Source: Candidatus Thorarchaeota archaeon (GTDB taxonomy: Archaea; Asgardarchaeota; Thorarchaeia; Thorarchaeales; Thorarchaeaceae). From it: a stretch of DNA of 8,064 bases. The stretch's first letter is position 1. The number at the start of each line of letters is the position of its first letter. Position numbers and translations under genes: made by a program. Shown here piece after piece: positions 6,165 to 8,064 of the stretch. The notes under the pieces were generated by a model that saw only the letters and a program-made list of their open reading frames with translations, was not told the origin of the DNA and made no database searches. The stretch is taken from assembly GCA_016840245.1 (NCBI GenBank), contig JAEOST010000198.1:1-8064 (forward strand). Direction: 5' to 3'.

Positions 6165-6204
6165 GAGAGAGCTCTGACTCATTGTCAGGAGCTGATGTTC
6201 TCTC
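6165..6204 (+). repeat. hairpin between the transporter and sensor genes
   Basis: AGCTCTGAC (6170-6178) pairs with GTCA-g-GAGCT (6184-6193) around a five-base loop TCATT with one bulged G. Outer GAGAG (6165-6169) can pair with CTCTC at 6200-6204 after a six-base internal bulge. It starts 47 bases after the transporter stop and ends 33 bases before the sensor ATG, so it could end the upstream transcript or structure the sensor leader. Confidence 0.5.
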
Positions 6205-6237
6205 TCTCGTAATCAAGCAATTTCGAAGGCAAAAGTA

Positions 6238-8034
6238 ATGTCAGACAAAGATTCCATCAGTCGTGAGAAACTGAAAGAAATGTTGACACAGAGCGACGAA
6301 CTTCTTCGTGGCCTCCTAGATATGGCAAACGATGGAATATTAGTGATACAGGATGAAGAGATTGTCTTTGCAAATGATGCGATCCTGAAAATGCTTAGTT
6401 ATGATGCGGGTGAGCTTGCAGGGGATCTAGTTGAGGACATTGTTGATCCATTGGAGCGTCGATATCACCCAGAAAAATTGGACATATTGATTGGTGAGAA
6501 ATCAGGGAGAAGTAGTTTTGCCACTCGTCTTCAGTCAAAAGACAAAGGACTTGTGAGTGTAGAGATTGGAACCAATGATTTCGACTATGATGGTGCCCCT
6601 GCTGTTGTTGCTATTGTTAGAGATCTCACGATGAGTATGTCACTAGAAGCGGCTGCGTCTGAATCTGAAACCCGATTCAGAGCGCTACATGATACATCAC
6701 CAATAGCTTACTTCACATTGGACTCAAATGGCATAATCAAAGACACAAATGCCGCTGCAGAGAGGCTTCTTGGATATGAGAAGAATCAGATGATTGGACT
6801 GAACATTGTAGGTTATATGCCTGAAGAAGAAAACAGTCCAGGAGAGCAGGTCATTAGAGAGATTCTTCGTGGTAGTATTATCAAAGGATTAGAAATCGAG
6901 ATGGTCAATGCAGATTCAAAGCGAATTTGGGTGACCGTAACAGGCAGTCCTCTCTCCATGAACAAAGAACGTCCCACAGAAATTGGATTTATGGTAATTG
7001 ATGTACATCGGAGAAAAGAGGCTGAAGAACGAGAAATCAGTGCACGAGAACGAGCCGAGCTCTATCTCGAAGTAATGACCACGGACCTTCATACATTCAA
7101 TCAGAGTACGGCATTCACAATAGAACTTGTAGAAACTATGGCCAGTCTACCTGAAAGCATTCAAGGCGTTGTAAAAGAGTCAGCCCTAACCATCAAACGG
7201 GCAGCACGAATGATTGCGAATGTTCGAACGTTGATAACACTGGAGAACTCTCCACCAAGAACAAAAAAGACAGATATCTACGCCCACTTCAAACGGCCAT
7301 CCATTGAAGCGGATCGCGACTTTTCGTGGAAGACTTTGAATGTCAACTCCAATATTAATGATGATGAATTCGAGGTCTCAGGACATCAATTCCTATGGAT
7401 TGTCTTCTTCAATATTATTCACAACGCACTACTTCATAATGAGAGTAATGTCATCGACCTTGATGTTATTGCATCTAGAGAGGACTACAACAGAGAGATA
7501 CGCATAGAATTTACTGATCGGGGACCTGGAATACCCGATGAGATTAAAGACCGAATCTTTAGGAGATCTGCAGTCACGGGTTCCAAAGTCATGACTCAAG
7601 GACTCGGTTTGACGTTAGTAGACCAAGTTGTTCGCGAACTCGGTGGAAGAATATGGGTCGAGAATAGAGTCAAGGATGACCAATCACAAGGGTGCAAGTT
7701 CGTCGTGATTCTTCCTGCTTGGAAAGATGAGATGGAACTACCTTGTGGTAGAGAATCATGCATCACGTTCTACAAGGCCGAACATTGTGTATTCTGTGGA
7801 CCCGTATTTGACATTCTCATGGACGTTCTTGAGGAATTCGGAATAAGTAAACATGCAGTGAAAGTCGTGCGTGTTGATGAACCAGGTTCAGAAAAGTCTG
7901 AAGAAGACTTACCGGGATTACCGACGATAGAGATATGCGAAGAATCACTTACAGGACTTGTCAGTGAGGAAGAGATACGATCAAAGATAGTTCAGATGAT
8001 GGTCAGTGGCTGTGACAGAGGTCCTGTAACATAG
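6238..8034 (+). CDS. PAS-PAS histidine-kinase-like sensor fused to a thioredoxin-like domain
   Basis: This 598-residue protein has no membrane span and is probably cytosolic. In order it has PAS 1 (about 20-130), PAS 2 (about 144-258), a dimerisation helix region (about 262-335), a GHKL ATPase domain (about 380-495) and a thioredoxin-like domain (about 505-592). The ATPase boxes look complete: N396 in the N box (FNIIHNALLH), D427-R-G429-P-G431-I (G1), a DRIF F-box, and G455-L-G-L (G2). In the dimerisation helix, archaeal kinases usually have L-M-x-H-D-I-x-x-x-N-Q; here it is V-M-T-T282-D-L-H285-T-F-N-Q, so threonine replaces the expected phosphoacceptor histidine. The C-terminal part has C517-V-F-C520 after a predicted strand (ITFYKAEH), then G-L-P562-T-I-E-I with the cis-proline, plus C503, C508, C567 and C592. 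ATG 6238 has only a weak AAGG site. No response regulator lies in the window. Role inferred: redox and ligand sensing. Confidence 0.9.
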   Translation: MSDKDSISREKLKEMLTQSDELLRGLLDMANDGILVIQDEEIVFANDAILKMLSYDAGELAGDLVEDIVDPLERRYHPEKLDILIGEKSGRSSFATRLQSKDKGLVSVEIGTNDFDYDGAPAVVAIVRDLTMSMSLEAAASESETRFRALHDTSPIAYFTLDSNGIIKDTNAAAERLLGYEKNQMIGLNIVGYMPEEENSPGEQVIREILRGSIIKGLEIEMVNADSKRIWVTVTGSPLSMNKERPTEIGFMVIDVHRRKEAEEREISARERAELYLEVMTTDLHTFNQSTAFTIELVETMASLPESIQGVVKESALTIKRAARMIANVRTLITLENSPPRTKKTDIYAHFKRPSIEADRDFSWKTLNVNSNINDDEFEVSGHQFLWIVFFNIIHNALLHNESNVIDLDVIASREDYNREIRIEFTDRGPGIPDEIKDRIFRRSAVTGSKVMTQGLGLTLVDQVVRELGGRIWVENRVKDDQSQGCKFVVILPAWKDEMELPCGRESCITFYKAEHCVFCGPVFDILMDVLEEFGISKHAVKVVRVDEPGSEKSEEDLPGLPTIEICEESLTGLVSEEEIRSKIVQMMVSGCDRGPVT

Positions 8035-8043
8035 GTTCCATTG

Positions 8044-8064
8044 ATGTCGGCATTCTTACAAGGA
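8044..8064 (+). CDS. possible start of the next gene (partial)
   Basis: ATG at 8044 opens MSAFLQG to the window edge. AGGT at 8033-8036, overlapping the sensor stop, lies seven bases before it; TTG at 8041 is an alternative. If real, the gene would follow the sensor by only nine bases and be co-transcribed with it. Too short to identify. Confidence 0.3.

Noticed and set aside
1..8064. CRISPR array, tRNA, rRNA, transposon ends or attachment sites
   Set aside because: No regularly spaced repeats, cloverleaf sequence with T-loop signature, transposase motif or flanking direct repeat was seen on either strand.

Overview
The window looks archaeal, and an Asgard-type lineage such as Thorarchaeia is my best guess. 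The support is indirect. Several genes have archaeal TATA-like boxes about 35-75 bases ahead of their best starts. Shine-Dalgarno sites of the GGAGG, GAGGT and GGTGA type place starts, including one well-supported TTG start. The histidine kinase has the dimerisation-helix pattern common in archaeal PAS kinases. Base composition is moderate, about 40-45% GC by eye. No rRNA, tRNA, insertion sequence, CRISPR array or phage gene is visible, so this reads as ordinary chromosomal sequence.

Layout from left to right. Positions 1-51 may be the tail of an upstream gene. A sugar-isomerase-like protein (L-fucose/L-arabinose isomerase superfamily) follows at 189-1406. A small TPR protein with a C-terminal four-cysteine cluster lies at 1596-2075, then a fold-type I PLP aminotransferase at 2164-3294 and a small unknown helical protein at 3522-3773 (or from 3495). 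Two minus-strand genes follow: a zinc-containing alcohol dehydrogenase/quinone reductase-like oxidoreductase (3795-4835) and an 80-residue single-span membrane protein (4911-5153). On the plus strand, a DMT/EamA-like multispan transporter (5270-6118) diverges from these, and a two-PAS sensor-kinase-like protein fused to a thioredoxin-like domain (6238-8034) completes the set. A new gene may start at 8044.

The genes do not form one clear pathway. Most appear to have their own promoters, and the divergent pair around 5183-5196 may share an AT-rich promoter core. The most notable item is the last protein. Its ATP-binding kinase core looks complete, but threonine sits where the phosphoacceptor histidine is expected, and its C-terminus adds a CxxC thioredoxin-like domain with the cis-proline. 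That suggests a redox-linked sensor that may not signal by standard His-Asp phosphorelay. Secondary points are the Cys cluster on the TPR protein, a hairpin just ahead of the kinase gene, and a near-perfect Shine-Dalgarno sequence ahead of the transporter with no ordinary start codon at the right distance.
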